From Patiriisocius marinistellae (lineage in GTDB: Bacteria; Bacteroidota; Bacteroidia; Flavobacteriales; Flavobacteriaceae), in assembly GCF_009014635.1 (NCBI RefSeq), contig NZ_BKCF01000004.1, positions 62,001 through 126,000 on the forward strand: a stretch of DNA of 64,000 bases, written 5' to 3'. The notes under the pieces were generated by a model. The model was not told the DNA's origin and did not search any database. It worked only from the letters and a program-made list of their open reading frames with translations. Below, piece by piece: positions 1 through 8,664 of this stretch. Position 1 is the first letter of the stretch; every line of letters starts with the position of its first letter. Both the position numbers and the translations under genes were made by a program.

Positions 1-1
1 A

Positions 2-901
2 GAGATTATACTTCAACGAAAATCTACAACATCTCTTGCTCCATATGCTGCTAGTTTATTGTTACCGTTGACATTATTGGGGAGTCTAAACAGTAAGGCT
101 TCTTCAAAAGAAAATAAAACTGAAAGTGTATACAAATCAATAGGTATTGGCAAATTTAGTGATACTACAATACCCTCAAAAGCCGTCAACCTTACTATTG
201 GGGTTGTAACGGATGGCTTCGGAAATGCAATAAAAAACGTAAAAATTACTTCTATTGAAACAGGCGTTGTATCCTATACAAATTACAAAGGCGAATATAA
301 AATTACCTGTAATCATGGAGAAACTCTCCTTTTTGAAGCTGCAAATTTTGATCCTTCTAAAATTATTATTAAAAACCAAAATAAAATAAAAAATGTATCT
401 CTAAATAAAAACCAAGCCCTAATAAAAATATCAGGCACAGTGACTGACAGTAGCGGTTTGCCTCTACCTGGTGTAAATATTATTGTAAAAGGCACAACAA
501 GTGGAACACAAAGTGATTTTGATGGGCTTTATAATATAAATGCTGAGGAAGGACAATCCTTAGTTTTTAGCTATGTGGGGTTTGATAATGTTGAAAAAGT
601 TATTTCAGAACATTCAAAAACAATTAACCTAATGATGGAAGAAAACATTACTGGTGGTTTTTATACCGTAGGATTAATTATTTCAGAACCATCAGGCCCA
701 TCAATAATGCCCTTTGGAAACATCTCTTTTGCTTATGATTATGAAAGAGATGCTATTAAGAAAAAACAAAGAGACGCTTATGAAAATGGATTAAAATTTA
801 AGCGTAGAAAATGGAGAGAAAAAAGAGAAGCAAGAAAATTAAAAAGAAAACAACGAAAAGAAAAGAGATTTGAAAAACTAAAAAACAAAAGTAGAAATTA
901 A
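2..901 (+). CDS. CarboxypepD_reg-domain protein, 5' end cut by window
   Basis: The reading frame is open from base 2 with no stop, so the gene very likely begins before the window; the first in-window TTG at 59 is probably not the start. The visible part has a hydrophobic stretch (LAPYAASLLLPLTLLGS), then two carboxypeptidase-regulatory-like beta-sandwich repeats. The second carries the typical GTVTDSSGLPLPGVNI...KGTTSGTQSDFDG signature seen at the N-terminus of Bacteroidetes TonB receptors. It ends in a very basic tail of about 45 residues rich in K, R and E. From memory, some Bacteroidetes proteins join a small cysteine motif to such a hydrophobic segment and this domain; that N-terminal part would lie outside the window. 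The function is unknown; envelope localisation is inferred. Confidence 0.75.
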   Translation, partial: EIILQRKSTTSLAPYAASLLLPLTLLGSLNSKASSKENKTESVYKSIGIGKFSDTTIPSKAVNLTIGVVTDGFGNAIKNVKITSIETGVVSYTNYKGEYKITCNHGETLLFEAANFDPSKIIIKNQNKIKNVSLNKNQALIKISGTVTDSSGLPLPGVNIIVKGTTSGTQSDFDGLYNINAEEGQSLVFSYVGFDNVEKVISEHSKTINLMMEENITGGFYTVGLIISEPSGPSIMPFGNISFAYDYERDAIKKKQRDAYENGLKFKRRKWREKREARKLKRKQRKEKRFEKLKNKSRN

Positions 902-945
902 ACCTTCTAAATTTTAATAAAAACTTTTAAAAAACAGTTAGAGTG

Positions 946-975
946 CTTTGATTTGACAATTCTAATAAATCAAGG
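946..975 (+). other. Hairpin without U tract after first gene
   Basis: CTTTGATTT (946-954) pairs with AAATCAAGG (967-975), 45 bases after the first gene's stop. No T run follows, so intrinsic termination is uncertain. Confidence 0.25.
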
Positions 976-1032
976 AGGTTTCACAATATTAGAGCCAAAT
1001 AAAAGTTATATTTTTACCTAAAATTTTCTTTG

Positions 1033-2571
1033 ATGAAATATATCTATGGCTTGGCGTTATTTTGCTGCATTATCCTATGGAGTTCGTGCCGAAACGATTT
1101 TGAAACTATTGCTAACACAGGAAATCTTGAGTTTTCAAGAGACACTGTTTATCTAGACACTGTCTTTACGAATATAGGCTCTAGTACCTATAATTTAAAA
1201 GTATACAACCGCAGCGATGATGACATTACAATACCTACTATATCTCTTGGAGAAGGACAATTTTCAAATTATAGACTAAATGTTGACGGGATCCCAGGAA
1301 AGGAATTTAACGATATCAATATACTTGCAAACGATAGTATTTTTGTTTTTGTAGAAACTACACTAGATATTGATAATCTTCCAGGAAATGATTTAAATTT
1401 TCTATATACTGATCAAATTTTATTTGACACAGGCGCTATACAGCAAAAAGTTGAGTTAGTAACTTTAGTGCAAGATGCAGTATTTCTATTTCCTGCTGAT
1501 TTAGGAAACGGAATGGTAGAAACCCTCAATTTAGGGCAAGATGGAGAAGGTAATGACATCCTCATAGAAGGGTTTTTCTTAGATGATACAGAACTTAATT
1601 GGACCAATGAAAAGCCTTATGTTATATATGGATACGCGGCTGTTAATACCGGAAAAACATTAACCGTGGATGCAGGAGCACGAATTCATTTTCATAATGG
1701 AAGTGGTCTTTTAATCAATGAAGGAGGTGTAATGAATGTCAATGGAACTCCAAGTGCAGACCCAGAATTATTAGAAAACGAAGTGATTTTTCAAGGTGAC
1801 CGTTTAGAGCCAGATTTTGAAAACACTCCTGGACAATGGGGAACTATTTGGTTTACAAATAACAGTACAGGAAATACATTTACTAATGCAACCATAAAAA
1901 ATTCTTTAATAGGTTTACGCGTTGCGAATAGTCAAATTGATTTAGAGAATGTACAAATATATAACGCAGCTGTAAGTGGACTTGAAGCATTAACTGGAAC
2001 GGTAAATGGCCAGAATATGGTTATTAATAATTGCGGACAGTCAAGCTTAACAATTTCACTTGGAGGAAATTACGAATTTAATCATTGCACTTTTGCAAAT
2101 TATTGGTCCAACAGTTTTAGATCCTTCCCTACTGTATCAATAAATAATGCAATTGATACAGGAAGCGAGATACTAGCTTCGTCATTAGTCCAAGCAAATT
2201 TTAATAATTGTATTATCTACGGAAATGAGAATCTCGAACTTGGCTTATTTGCAGTTGATGATGCGTCAGTACTTTTTAATTATGAATTAAACAATACGTT
2301 ACTACGTTTTAATGATACAGGAAATGATTTTACAAATAATCCTCTTTATCAATTTGATCAAGCTCCTTATAACAATGTAGTACTCAATGAAGATCCAGCA
2401 TTTTTTGATTCACAATTAAATGATTTTAATATTGAGCAAAATGTTTCGGGAGCAGAGAATATTGGGGACTCTTCAATAAATGGTATTGTCCCTGTTGACC
2501 TCAATGGTACATCTCGTGCAACTCCTCCAGATGCAGGAGCTTATGAAAGTGTTGTTTTCCCTCAAGGTTAG
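1033..2571 (+). CDS. Secreted lipoprotein with right-handed beta-helix
   Basis: This is a 513-residue lipoprotein. The start is the ATG at 1033; a TTG just before it at 1030 is in frame but unnecessary. A signal peptide ends in a lipobox (LWSSC, cysteine near residue 19), so the protein is probably anchored in the outer membrane. Residues of about 200-450 are rich in N, G, I and V with a short periodicity (for example NATIKNSLIGLRVANSQIDLENVQIYNAAVSGLEAL), typical of parallel beta-helix folds of the pectate-lyase/polymorphic-outer-membrane-protein type. The C-terminus (DLNGTSRATPPDAGAYES) is a common ending of beta-helix proteins in Bacteroidetes. No catalytic residues could be assigned. It could bind or process polysaccharide, but that is inference. 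A strong terminator follows. Confidence 0.8.
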   Translation: MKYIYGLALFCCIILWSSCRNDFETIANTGNLEFSRDTVYLDTVFTNIGSSTYNLKVYNRSDDDITIPTISLGEGQFSNYRLNVDGIPGKEFNDINILANDSIFVFVETTLDIDNLPGNDLNFLYTDQILFDTGAIQQKVELVTLVQDAVFLFPADLGNGMVETLNLGQDGEGNDILIEGFFLDDTELNWTNEKPYVIYGYAAVNTGKTLTVDAGARIHFHNGSGLLINEGGVMNVNGTPSADPELLENEVIFQGDRLEPDFENTPGQWGTIWFTNNSTGNTFTNATIKNSLIGLRVANSQIDLENVQIYNAAVSGLEALTGTVNGQNMVINNCGQSSLTISLGGNYEFNHCTFANYWSNSFRSFPTVSINNAIDTGSEILASSLVQANFNNCIIYGNENLELGLFAVDDASVLFNYELNNTLLRFNDTGNDFTNNPLYQFDQAPYNNVVLNEDPAFFDSQLNDFNIEQNVSGAENIGDSSINGIVPVDLNGTSRATPPDAGAYESVVFPQG

Positions 2572-2593
2572 AGAAAACTTTTAAATAGAATAT

Positions 2594-2643
2594 TAAGGGT
2601 TAAAGGTCAATCATAATATGATTTACTTTTTAACCCTTTTTTT
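2594..2643 (+). terminator. Intrinsic terminator after beta-helix lipoprotein
   Basis: The inverted repeat AAGGGTTAAA / TTTAACCCTT (2594-2603 and 2629-2638) is followed by a run of T to 2643. Confidence 0.75.
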
Positions 2644-2800
2644 ATTGCTGAAAAGAGACTTTTTACATTAACGATAATGTACCTCACTAAAAAATTATAA
2701 TTTTCAACCAAAGATCCATAGTCTATTATATTTGTTTAGAGCAGATAAATAGAACCGTTTTTTCTCAATCAACTTTAAAAAGGTTTTAAAATAACTCCAC

Positions 2801-2832
2801 AAAAAAAGCCCATTCTGTTAAGAATGGGCTTT
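2801..2832 (-). terminator. Intrinsic terminator of the cold-shock gene
   Basis: AAAGCCCATTCT (2805-2816) and AGAATGGGCTTT (2821-2832) form a perfect 12-base stem with a four-base loop. Read on the minus strand it ends in seven more T. It lies 22 bases past the csp stop codon. Confidence 0.85.
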
Positions 2833-2854
2833 CTGTAAATTCAAAAAGTATATA

Positions 2855-3046
2855 TTAAAGTACTCTTACGTTTACTGCGTTAAGACCTTTGTTACCTTCT
2901 TTAAGGTCAAATTCTACTTCGTCACCTTCTCTAATCTCGTCAATAAGACCTGAGATGTGTACGAAATGATCTTTTTCTACTCCTTCTTCTGTGATAAATC
3001 CGAAACCTTTAGTGTCGTTGAAGAATTTTACTGTTCCTTTGTTCAT
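2855..3046 (-). CDS. Cold-shock domain protein (CspA family)
   Basis: This 63-residue single cold-shock domain protein is a small five-stranded OB fold that binds single-stranded RNA or DNA and acts as an RNA chaperone. The RNP1 motif KGFGFI is at about residues 13-18 and the RNP2-like motif HFVHI at about 27-31. Length and start (MNKGTVKFFNDTKGFGFI) match the family exactly. It is monocistronic, with a consensus Bacteroidetes promoter 26 bases upstream and its own terminator. The predicted 5' leader is only about 20 bases, so the long thermosensing leader known from enterobacterial cspA does not seem to be present. Confidence 0.95.
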   Translation of the reverse strand: MNKGTVKFFNDTKGFGFITEEGVEKDHFVHISGLIDEIREGDEVEFDLKEGNKGLNAVNVRVL

Positions 3047-3071
3047 TGTAATGAATTAAATTATTAAGCCA

Positions 3072-3101
3072 CAAAGGTAAACTTAGTTATTGAGTAGACA
3101 A
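3072..3101 (-). promoter_or_regulatory. Bacteroidetes-type promoter of csp
   Basis: On the minus strand TTG (3099-3101) is followed after 19 bases by TACCTTTG (3072-3079), matching the -33/-7 consensus TTG-N17-23-TAnnTTTG. Confidence 0.7.
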
Positions 3102-3299
3102 TACAAATTAGCTTTTATTTACAATTCACTCAAATCGCAACTATATCAAGGCTTCACGAACATTTAACTATAAATTTTCCCTTCTACTAAAAATTAATAA
3201 CTTTAAAAAAGTAGTTTTTTAAGCAAATTAGGTAATTAGATTAGCAACCTTAACTTTAGTTAATTATTGTTTCCTCATACTTCTTAATTATTAGAGACT

Positions 3300-3824
3300 T
3301 TAGAAAATTTCAAAAGTAAATAATAACAATGTTTCATCATCACCTTCGGGTTTATATGTTCCATTTTCTTTAAACCCTAACTTCTCCAATAAATGAATAG
3401 ACCGTGGGTTTGTGCGTAATGTAAAAGCATACAATTCTTGAATAGTAAAATTTGAGGTAACATATTCTAACACCGCCTTGCTAGACTCAATTCCATACCC
3501 CTTCCCTACTTGGTTATCTAAAAAAGCAAAGCCTAAATCTGGGTGATCTAAGTCTGATCTTTTGTAGACTCCGCATGTTCCAATTGGTTTTTGTGTTTCT
3601 TTCTCTAAAACAAGATAAGAACCAAAACCATTGTCAACATAACTACTTAAGTACTTCTCCTTTAATACAATTTCAGCATCTTTAATGCTCTTAATATTTC
3701 GGTCTCCAATAAATTCAATCCATCCTTTTGAATTAAATAGCTCCAAAAAAAATGGGGCGTCACTCGTTTTTATTTCACGAATCATTAATCGCTCCGTTAT
3801 TAATGGTAAACTAATTGGTGTCAT
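3300..3824 (-). CDS. GNAT acetyltransferase, RimJ/RimL type
   Basis: A 174-residue GNAT N-acetyltransferase. The N-terminus TERLMIREIKTSDAPFFLEL is the standard opening of the RimJ/RimL branch. The acetyl-CoA-binding region is NQVGKGYGIESSKAVLEY (a variant of Q/R-x-x-G-x-G/A), followed by the usual NPRSIHLLEKLGFKENG motif. The substrate cannot be read from sequence; relatives acetylate N-termini of ribosomal proteins, small amines or antibiotics. It sits between csp and glyA as a single gene. Two other GNAT genes of similar type occur in the window (45042-45527 and 55296-55820), plus a frameshifted one near the end. Confidence 0.85.
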   Translation of the reverse strand: MTPISLPLITERLMIREIKTSDAPFFLELFNSKGWIEFIGDRNIKSIKDAEIVLKEKYLSSYVDNGFGSYLVLEKETQKPIGTCGVYKRSDLDHPDLGFAFLDNQVGKGYGIESSKAVLEYVTSNFTIQELYAFTLRTNPRSIHLLEKLGFKENGTYKPEGDDETLLLFTFEIF

Positions 3825-3865
3825 TATATATAAGGTATGTCTTTTAGAATATGTTCATAAAATTA

Positions 3866-3895
3866 AAAAGGCTTCAATAAAACTTGAAGCCTTTT
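3866..3895. terminator. Terminator of glyA, possibly bidirectional
   Basis: AAAAGGCTTCAA (3866-3877) pairs perfectly with TTGAAGCCTTTT (3884-3895) around a six-base loop. It lies 16 bases past the glyA stop, read on the minus strand. Confidence 0.75.
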
Positions 3896-3911
3896 AAAAT
3901 CTATTGAAGTA

Positions 3912-5186
3912 CTACATTTTAAATAAAGGAATTCCCTCCATCATAGCGTTTACTTTAATTGCAATGACATCAAGTTTTGCTTCATCTTCGTGGTTTGTGA
4001 TAACCTCATCAATTAAATCGACAATACTCTGCATTGCACCTTCTTTTAATCCTCGAGTAGTAATGGCTGCTGTACCTATTCTAATTCCGCTGGTAACAAA
4101 AGGAGATTTATCATCAAACGGTACCATATTTTTATTTACAGTAATATCTGCTTTTCCTAAGGCTTCTTCAGCTTGTTTTCCCGTAATATTTTTATTTCGA
4201 AGGTCAATTAACATCATGTGATTATCTGTACCGCCGCTAATAATTTTATATCCCTTATCTACAAAAGCCTGTGCCATTACAGCTGCATTCTTTTTTACTT
4301 GAATCATATAATGCAAAAACTCATCTGTCAATGCTTCGCCAAAAGCAATTGCTTTTGCTGCGATTATGTGTTCTAAGGGGCCACCTTGGTTTCCAGGGAA
4401 AATTCCGCTATCTAAAAGAGAAGACATCATTCTTTTCTTTCCATTTTTTAAAGTAATCCCAAATGGGTTTTCAAAATCCTTACCCATTAAAATCATCCCT
4501 CCACGAGGTCCTCGCAATGTTTTATGCGTGGTCGTAGTAATAATATGACAATGTGGAACAGGATCTGCAATAATACCTTTTGCAATTAAACCTGCTGGAT
4601 GCGCAATGTCTGCAAATAGGATTGCCCCTACCTTATCAGCAATTTCTCTAAAACGTTTATAGTCTATTTCACGTGAATATGCTGATGCCCCTGCAATGAT
4701 TAATTTAGGTTGTTCTTTAATTGCAATTGCTTCAATTTTATCATAATCAAGCATACCCGTCGTTTCCTCAACACCGTAAAAAACTGGCGAATATAAACGA
4801 CCACTAAAGTTAACGGGAGACCCGTGCGTTAAGTGACCACCGTGGGACAAATCAAAACCTAAAAATTTATCTCCAGGTTTTAAACAAGCAGCAAAAACTG
4901 CTGTATTTGCTTGTGAACCACTGTGCGGCTGTACATTTGCATACTCTGCACCAAATAAAGCCTTCGCTCTATCAATCGCTATTTGTTCCACCTCATCGAC
5001 AACCTCACAACCACCATAGTAGCGCTTTCCTGGGTATCCCTCTGCATATTTATTTGTTAAAACTGAGCCTGCCGCTTCCATTACTTGGTCGCTTACAAAA
5101 TTTTCAGAAGCTATTAATTCTAGTCCGTCTAATTGACGTTCGTGCTCTGCTTGGATTAATTCAAATATTTGTTCGTCACGTTTCAT
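3912..5186 (-). CDS. glyA: Serine hydroxymethyltransferase
   Basis: This 424-residue PLP enzyme interconverts serine and glycine while loading 5,10-methylene-tetrahydrofolate, the main one-carbon source of the cell. Landmarks are the N-terminal [12 protein letters not shown], the [20 protein letters not shown] segment, and the PLP-lysine motif [14 protein letters not shown] with the Schiff-base lysine at about residue 222. The length is normal and the start ([11 protein letters not shown]) is the only sensible one. It is monocistronic with a terminator downstream. The upstream 335-base gap to fahA carries two copies of the CTTCGGAAAT element described under findings. Confidence 0.98.
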   Translation of the reverse strand: MKRDEQIFELIQAEHERQLDGLELIASENFVSDQVMEAAGSVLTNKYAEGYPGKRYYGGCEVVDEVEQIAIDRAKALFGAEYANVQPHSGSQANTAVFAACLKPGDKFLGFDLSHGGHLTHGSPVNFSGRLYSPVFYGVEETTGMLDYDKIEAIAIKEQPKLIIAGASAYSREIDYKRFREIADKVGAILFADIAHPAGLIAKGIIADPVPHCHIITTTTHKTLRGPRGGMILMGKDFENPFGITLKNGKKRMMSSLLDSGIFPGNQGGPLEHIIAAKAIAFGEALTDEFLHYMIQVKKNAAVMAQAFVDKGYKIISGGTDNHMMLIDLRNKNITGKQAEEALGKADITVNKNMVPFDDKSPFVTSGIRIGTAAITTRGLKEGAMQSIVDLIDEVITNHEDEAKLDVIAIKVNAMMEGIPLFKM

Positions 5187-5228
5187 AGGATGCGCTAATT
5201 TTTAATTGTTGAATGTATTTTTTATGCA

Positions 5229-5238
5229 CTTCGGAAAT
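5229..5238 (+). repeat. CTTCGGAAAT element, intergenic copy 1
   Basis: Exact copy followed by TTTAAGGCTTCAAG. See the finding on this 10-mer. Confidence 0.8.
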
Positions 5239-5291
5239 TTTAAGGCTTCAAGAATGTGCTTTTGGTTTAAATTTTTAATGTTTCTAAAAGA

Positions 5292-5301
5292 CTTCGGAAA
5301 T
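5292..5301 (+). repeat. CTTCGGAAAT element, intergenic copy 2
   Basis: Exact copy followed by TTAAAAAAAC, 63 bases after the previous copy and in the same orientation. Confidence 0.8.
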
Positions 5302-5482
5302 TTAAAAAAACAAAAAAATCCGTTATCAAAATACTTAATGGCTAGTATATATTTATTTGGCTATATTTCGGAAGAAAAACAATCAAATCTATAATTTCAG
5401 AAACCAAAAACAACATCATATTACGATACTGTTAATTTCTTCCAAAAATACCAAATCCATACGTGACCTATTCTTAAAATTA

Positions 5483-5490
5483 TATATTTG
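5483..5490 (+). promoter_or_regulatory. Possible -7 box of fahA
   Basis: TATATTTG fits TAnnTTTG and lies 32 bases before the fahA ATG. No good TTG was found at the expected -33 position. Confidence 0.4.
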
Positions 5491-5521
5491 ATGTGTATTT
5501 TACTAACAGAAATTAAACACT

Positions 5522-6799
5522 ATGCCCTTAACCGCTAATAACCCAAAGAGAGAGACGTGGATTGATGTTCCTGAGAACAGTGATTTCCCAATACAAAATA
5601 TTCCGTTTGGAGTATTTTTAACCCGTGATGATATTATTACAATTGGTACCCGAATAGGTGATACCGCGATTGATCTTGCAGCACTGCACCAATTAGGCTA
5701 CTTTAAAGGGATTGATTTGACTGATGATATTTTTCTTCAAGATAGCTTAAACGATTTTATTGCCGATGGTCGTAAAACATGGCGCTTGGTTAGAAATAGA
5801 ATTAGTGATATTTTCTTAAAAGGAAATCATGAACTACAAACTAACCGCGCTCATTGTAGTAAAATACTATTTAAACTTAGCGAAATTGAAATGCAACTCC
5901 CTGTGGATGTTGGTGATTATACAGATTTTTATGCAAGTAAAGAGCACGCAACAAATGTGGGATCACTTTTTAGAGACCCAGAAAATGCTTTGTTGCCTAA
6001 CTGGCTTCGCATCCCCATAGGATATCACGGGAGAAGTTCATCTATTATTCCAAGCGGTACGCCAGTGCGTAGACCAGTGGGACAAATGAAACCTGGTGAA
6101 GATGGTGTTCCTGGTTTTGGACCTTCAAAATTATTAGATTTTGAATTAGAAATGGCTTTTATTACAACGGCTGCTAATGATCTTGGAAAGCGTGTTGATA
6201 TTAGTGAAGCCGAGGATTATATTTTTGGTTTAGTTCAATTTAATGATTGGAGTGCTAGAGATATTCAAGCTTGGGAGTATGTTCCATTAGGGCCATTTTT
6301 AGGGAAAAGTTTTGCCTCAACAATTTCTCCTTGGATTGTAACGCTTGATGCTCTAGAACCTTTTAGAACTGATGGACCTACACAAGATCCAGAACCACTT
6401 CCCTACTTAGAACAACATGGAAAAATGAATTTTGATATTAACCTACAAGTAGGTATTAAGCCAGAAGATGGTGAAGAAACTGTGGTAGCAAATTCAAACT
6501 TTAAATATATGTATTGGTCAATGGCGCAACAATTAACACACCATACGGTAAATGGTTGTAACGTGCGCAGTGGTGATATGATGGGTAGTGGAACAATTTC
6601 GGGACCCACAAAAGATAGCTACGGCTCTATGTTAGAATTAACTTGGAGAGGACAAAACCCAATTAAGTTAAGCGACGGAACAGAACGTAAATTTATCAAC
6701 GATGGTGATACTGTAATAATGAGAGCACACTGTGAAAAAGATGGGTTAAGAATAGGTTTTGGTGAATGCGATGGAAAAGTTTTACCTGCCATATTGTAA
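5522..6799 (+). CDS. fahA: Fumarylacetoacetase
   Basis: A 425-residue fumarylacetoacetate hydrolase, which splits fumarylacetoacetate into fumarate and acetoacetate, the last step of tyrosine catabolism. It has the N-terminal SH3-like domain (IPFGVFLTRDDIITIGTRIGD) followed by the FAH catalytic fold. Visible family segments are NVGSLFRDPENALLPNWLRIPIGYHGRSSSI, DFELEMAF, FNDWSARDIQAWEYVPLGPFLGKSF and SGTISGP. These carry the histidine and the Asp/Glu residues that bind the divalent metal. The length matches the eukaryote-like family (about 420). No other tyrosine-catabolism gene is adjacent. The start ATG is at 5522 and a strong terminator follows. Confidence 0.96.
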   Translation: MPLTANNPKRETWIDVPENSDFPIQNIPFGVFLTRDDIITIGTRIGDTAIDLAALHQLGYFKGIDLTDDIFLQDSLNDFIADGRKTWRLVRNRISDIFLKGNHELQTNRAHCSKILFKLSEIEMQLPVDVGDYTDFYASKEHATNVGSLFRDPENALLPNWLRIPIGYHGRSSSIIPSGTPVRRPVGQMKPGEDGVPGFGPSKLLDFELEMAFITTAANDLGKRVDISEAEDYIFGLVQFNDWSARDIQAWEYVPLGPFLGKSFASTISPWIVTLDALEPFRTDGPTQDPEPLPYLEQHGKMNFDINLQVGIKPEDGEETVVANSNFKYMYWSMAQQLTHHTVNGCNVRSGDMMGSGTISGPTKDSYGSMLELTWRGQNPIKLSDGTERKFINDGDTVIMRAHCEKDGLRIGFGECDGKVLPAIL

Positions 6800-6833
6800 T
6801 TAAAATTAGCTTATTTTAAAATTATAATTTATG

Positions 6834-6870
6834 AAGTCACAAAGAATAAATTCTTTGTGACTTTTTTTTT
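6834..6870 (+). terminator. Intrinsic terminator of fahA
   Basis: AAGTCACAAAGAA (6834-6846) pairs with TTCTTTGTGACTT (6851-6863), with a four-base loop and a T tract to 6870. Confidence 0.9.
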
Positions 6871-6881
6871 TGGCACGCCAA

Positions 6882-6913
6882 TTGAAATGTTAAAATCATA
6901 ACCAATACCTTTG
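6882..6913 (+). promoter_or_regulatory. Promoter predicting a leaderless lipoprotein mRNA
   Basis: TTG (6882-6884), 21 bases, then TACCTTTG (6906-6913). Four bases separate the box from the ATG at 6918, so transcription should start at or beside the start codon. Confidence 0.65.
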
Positions 6914-6917
6914 AGTT

Positions 6918-8102
6918 ATGAAAAACTTTATAATCATATTATTAGTTGCTATGCTATTTGCAAGTTGCAATAGCACAAAGCGAAACTTGCGATTACTTAG
7001 TGAAGGTGAATATGAACAAGCAATTGAGCTTGCTGTTAAAAAACTTCAAAAAGATAAATCTGCTGGAAAAAATGATGCTCGAATTGTTTTACTTGAGGAT
7101 GCTTTTGCAAAAGCTATCGATGAAGATACGCGTAGTATTTCATTCTTAAAGAAACAGAATACTCCGCAAGCAACTAGAAAAATTTTTTACACGTATCAAA
7201 ATATGGAATATTACCAGAGTATGATACGCCCACTATTGCCTTTACATAGTGCTTCTTTGAATAGGTATGCAAAGTTTAAAATGGTTGATTATAGCAATGA
7301 TATTATACTAGCTAAAAATAATTATTTAAATGCGCTATATAATGAAGCAGATATCTATATGAATAGGCAGACAATAGATGACTATAGGACAGCTTATAAT
7401 ATATATTGTGATATTGATGAACTACAATCTAATTATAAAAATGTTACTCAATTAAAGGATGATGCTCGTTTTTATGGGACAGATTTTGTACATGTACAAC
7501 TTTATAATCGTAGTGGTCAATTAATTCCATTAAGATTAGAACGTGACCTACTTGACTTCAACACCTATGGTTTAGATGATTTCTGGACACAATATCATTC
7601 TGTGAAAGAACGAGATATTGATTACAATTTTGGTGTTGAATTTGATATTCGAGAAATCTCTGTTGCTCCAGAAAGAATGAGTGAAGTTGAAGAACGTCGT
7701 AGTAAAAGAATTAAAGATGGTTGGGAATATGTATACGACCGCCGTGGAAATGTAAAAAAAGATAGTCTCGGAAATGATATTAAAATCGACAAATATATTA
7801 CGGTTAATGCTCGTATAACTTTTACAACACAAACTAAAGCTACTATTATAGGTGGAGATGTTGTTTATAAAGATTTAGTTAAAAATAGACTATTAAATAG
7901 ATACCCAATGGCTAGCGAATTTATTTTTGAAAATGAATTTGCGAGGTTTAGAGGAGATGAGCGAGCATTAACTCCAGAGGATAGAAAATTTTTAAAACGT
8001 GATTATATTCCTTTTCCTACTAGTGAACAAATGGTTTTTGATGCTGGAGAGGATTTAAAATTAAGACTTAAAGATATTTTAAAAAATAATGGTTTTAGGT
8101 AA
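6918..8102 (+). CDS. Uncharacterised lipoprotein with helical repeats
   Basis: A 394-residue lipoprotein: the signal peptide ends in the lipobox FASC (cysteine near residue 17), so the mature protein is probably envelope-anchored. The first 200 residues (RNLRLLSEGEYEQAIELAVKKLQKDK..., then YNEADIYMNRQTIDDYRTAYNIYCDIDELQ) look alpha-helical and TPR-like. The C-terminal half looks more beta-rich, with a charged segment (RMSEVEERRSKRIKDGWEYVYDRRGN). I do not recognise a named family; it feels like a conserved flavobacterial lipoprotein, but that is a memory-based impression. It is monocistronic, with its own promoter and a terminator. Confidence 0.85.
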   Translation: MKNFIIILLVAMLFASCNSTKRNLRLLSEGEYEQAIELAVKKLQKDKSAGKNDARIVLLEDAFAKAIDEDTRSISFLKKQNTPQATRKIFYTYQNMEYYQSMIRPLLPLHSASLNRYAKFKMVDYSNDIILAKNNYLNALYNEADIYMNRQTIDDYRTAYNIYCDIDELQSNYKNVTQLKDDARFYGTDFVHVQLYNRSGQLIPLRLERDLLDFNTYGLDDFWTQYHSVKERDIDYNFGVEFDIREISVAPERMSEVEERRSKRIKDGWEYVYDRRGNVKKDSLGNDIKIDKYITVNARITFTTQTKATIIGGDVVYKDLVKNRLLNRYPMASEFIFENEFARFRGDERALTPEDRKFLKRDYIPFPTSEQMVFDAGEDLKLRLKDILKNNGFR

Positions 8103-8123
8103 ATTGATTTTTCTAAAACTAAA

Positions 8124-8150
8124 AAAGACTCCTAGCAGGAGTCTTTTTTT
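8124..8150. terminator. Bidirectional terminator between convergent genes
   Basis: AAAGACTCCT (8124-8133), loop AGC, AGGAGTCTTT (8137-8146), with T tracts on both strands. It serves the lipoprotein gene and ytxJ. Confidence 0.85.
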
Positions 8151-8164
8151 TATACTATTTTATT

Positions 8165-8560
8165 TTAAACAAACCGTTCAAGATCTGCTGCTTGAATTGA
8201 ATGATGAGATTCATTAAATACTGCTGTTCCATTTTTAACAACTATAAGTTGCGGACTTTGATGAATAACCTGAAATTTATACCCAACCTCATTTGAAACC
8301 TCTCTATATGCTTTTAAATCCAAGTAATACAATTTCATTTGACTATCGTTCAAAGAATAACTTCTTTCAAAATTTCGATATACCATTTTGCTAATTCCAC
8401 AAGTTGTAGAGTGTTTAAAAATAGCCACAGGAGTAGATTTTGATTGCTCAACAATCTCTTCTAGTTGTTCCATTTGAGAAAGCACATGCCAAGGAACTTC
8501 TATAATCTCTTCTTTTGCAACGTCGCTTGCTGTCTTTTTAAATTTGCTAAATAATCCCAT
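8165..8560 (-). CDS. ytxJ: YtxJ-family bacillithiol-system redox protein
   Basis: A 131-residue monothiol, thioredoxin-fold protein of the YtxJ (DUF2847) family, proposed to de-bacillithiolate proteins. The N-terminus MGLFSKF is followed by a helix and then the signature AIFKHSTTCGISKMV, with a single active-site cysteine near residue 54 (TCxxS, no resolving cysteine). The C-terminal SPQLIVVKNGTAVFNESHHSI corresponds to the cis-proline/beta-sheet part. I chose the ATG at 8560, six codons inside the longest frame, because the MGLFSKF start fits the family and a TATCTTTG promoter box (8576-8583) overlaps the upstream ATG. It implies that the cell makes bacillithiol or a similar thiol. Confidence 0.85.
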   Translation of the reverse strand: MGLFSKFKKTASDVAKEEIIEVPWHVLSQMEQLEEIVEQSKSTPVAIFKHSTTCGISKMVYRNFERSYSLNDSQMKLYYLDLKAYREVSNEVGYKFQVIHQSPQLIVVKNGTAVFNESHHSIQAADLERFV

Positions 8561-8575
8561 ATCTTTTAATTTTAA

Positions 8576-8583
8576 CAAAGATA
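8576..8583 (-). promoter_or_regulatory. -7 box of ytxJ
   Basis: TATCTTTG on the minus strand, 15 bases before the chosen ATG. It overlaps the alternative upstream ATG and so argues against that start. Confidence 0.5.
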
Positions 8584-8631
8584 CAATCTAGATAATTACT
8601 TTTTCTGAATGTTATATTAAAGTAATAAGCC

Positions 8632-8644
8632 GACATTTTGTCTT
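8632..8644. promoter_or_regulatory. Dyad GACATTTTGTCTT, copy 1, upstream of clpB
   Basis: A 13-base sequence with inner symmetry (GACA-N3-TGTC), repeated exactly 33 bases downstream. Likely one half of a tandem operator. Confidence 0.5.
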
Positions 8645-8664
8645 GCTAAACACCTGTAATAACA

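Larger units (their letters stand above)
5187..5521. other. 335-base gap between divergent glyA and fahA
   Basis: This AT-rich spacer must hold the promoters of both divergent genes. It contains two copies of CTTCGGAAAT, 63 bases apart (5229 and 5292), and a mixed-orientation relative (ATTTCGGAAG) near 5367. A 62-codon open frame (5206-5394) exists but has low-complexity content (F, K, L, N) and no recognisable domain, so it is not called a gene. Confidence 0.6.

Noticed and set aside
972-978. Perfect Shine-Dalgarno-like AAGGAGG
   Set aside because: It is more than 50 bases before the nearest start (1033), and other starts in the window do not use such sites.
5206-5394. 62-codon plus-strand frame between glyA and fahA
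   Set aside because: Low-complexity composition, no domain, and it runs over the region that must hold the two divergent promoters.
6870-6885. Sigma-54-like promoter TTGGCAC-N5-TTGA with GG and GA exactly ten bases apart
   Set aside because: The -12 element is GA and not GC, and a full-consensus sigma-A-type promoter (TTG-N21-TACCTTTG) uses the same TTG just downstream. A chance match after the T tract of the fahA terminator is more likely.
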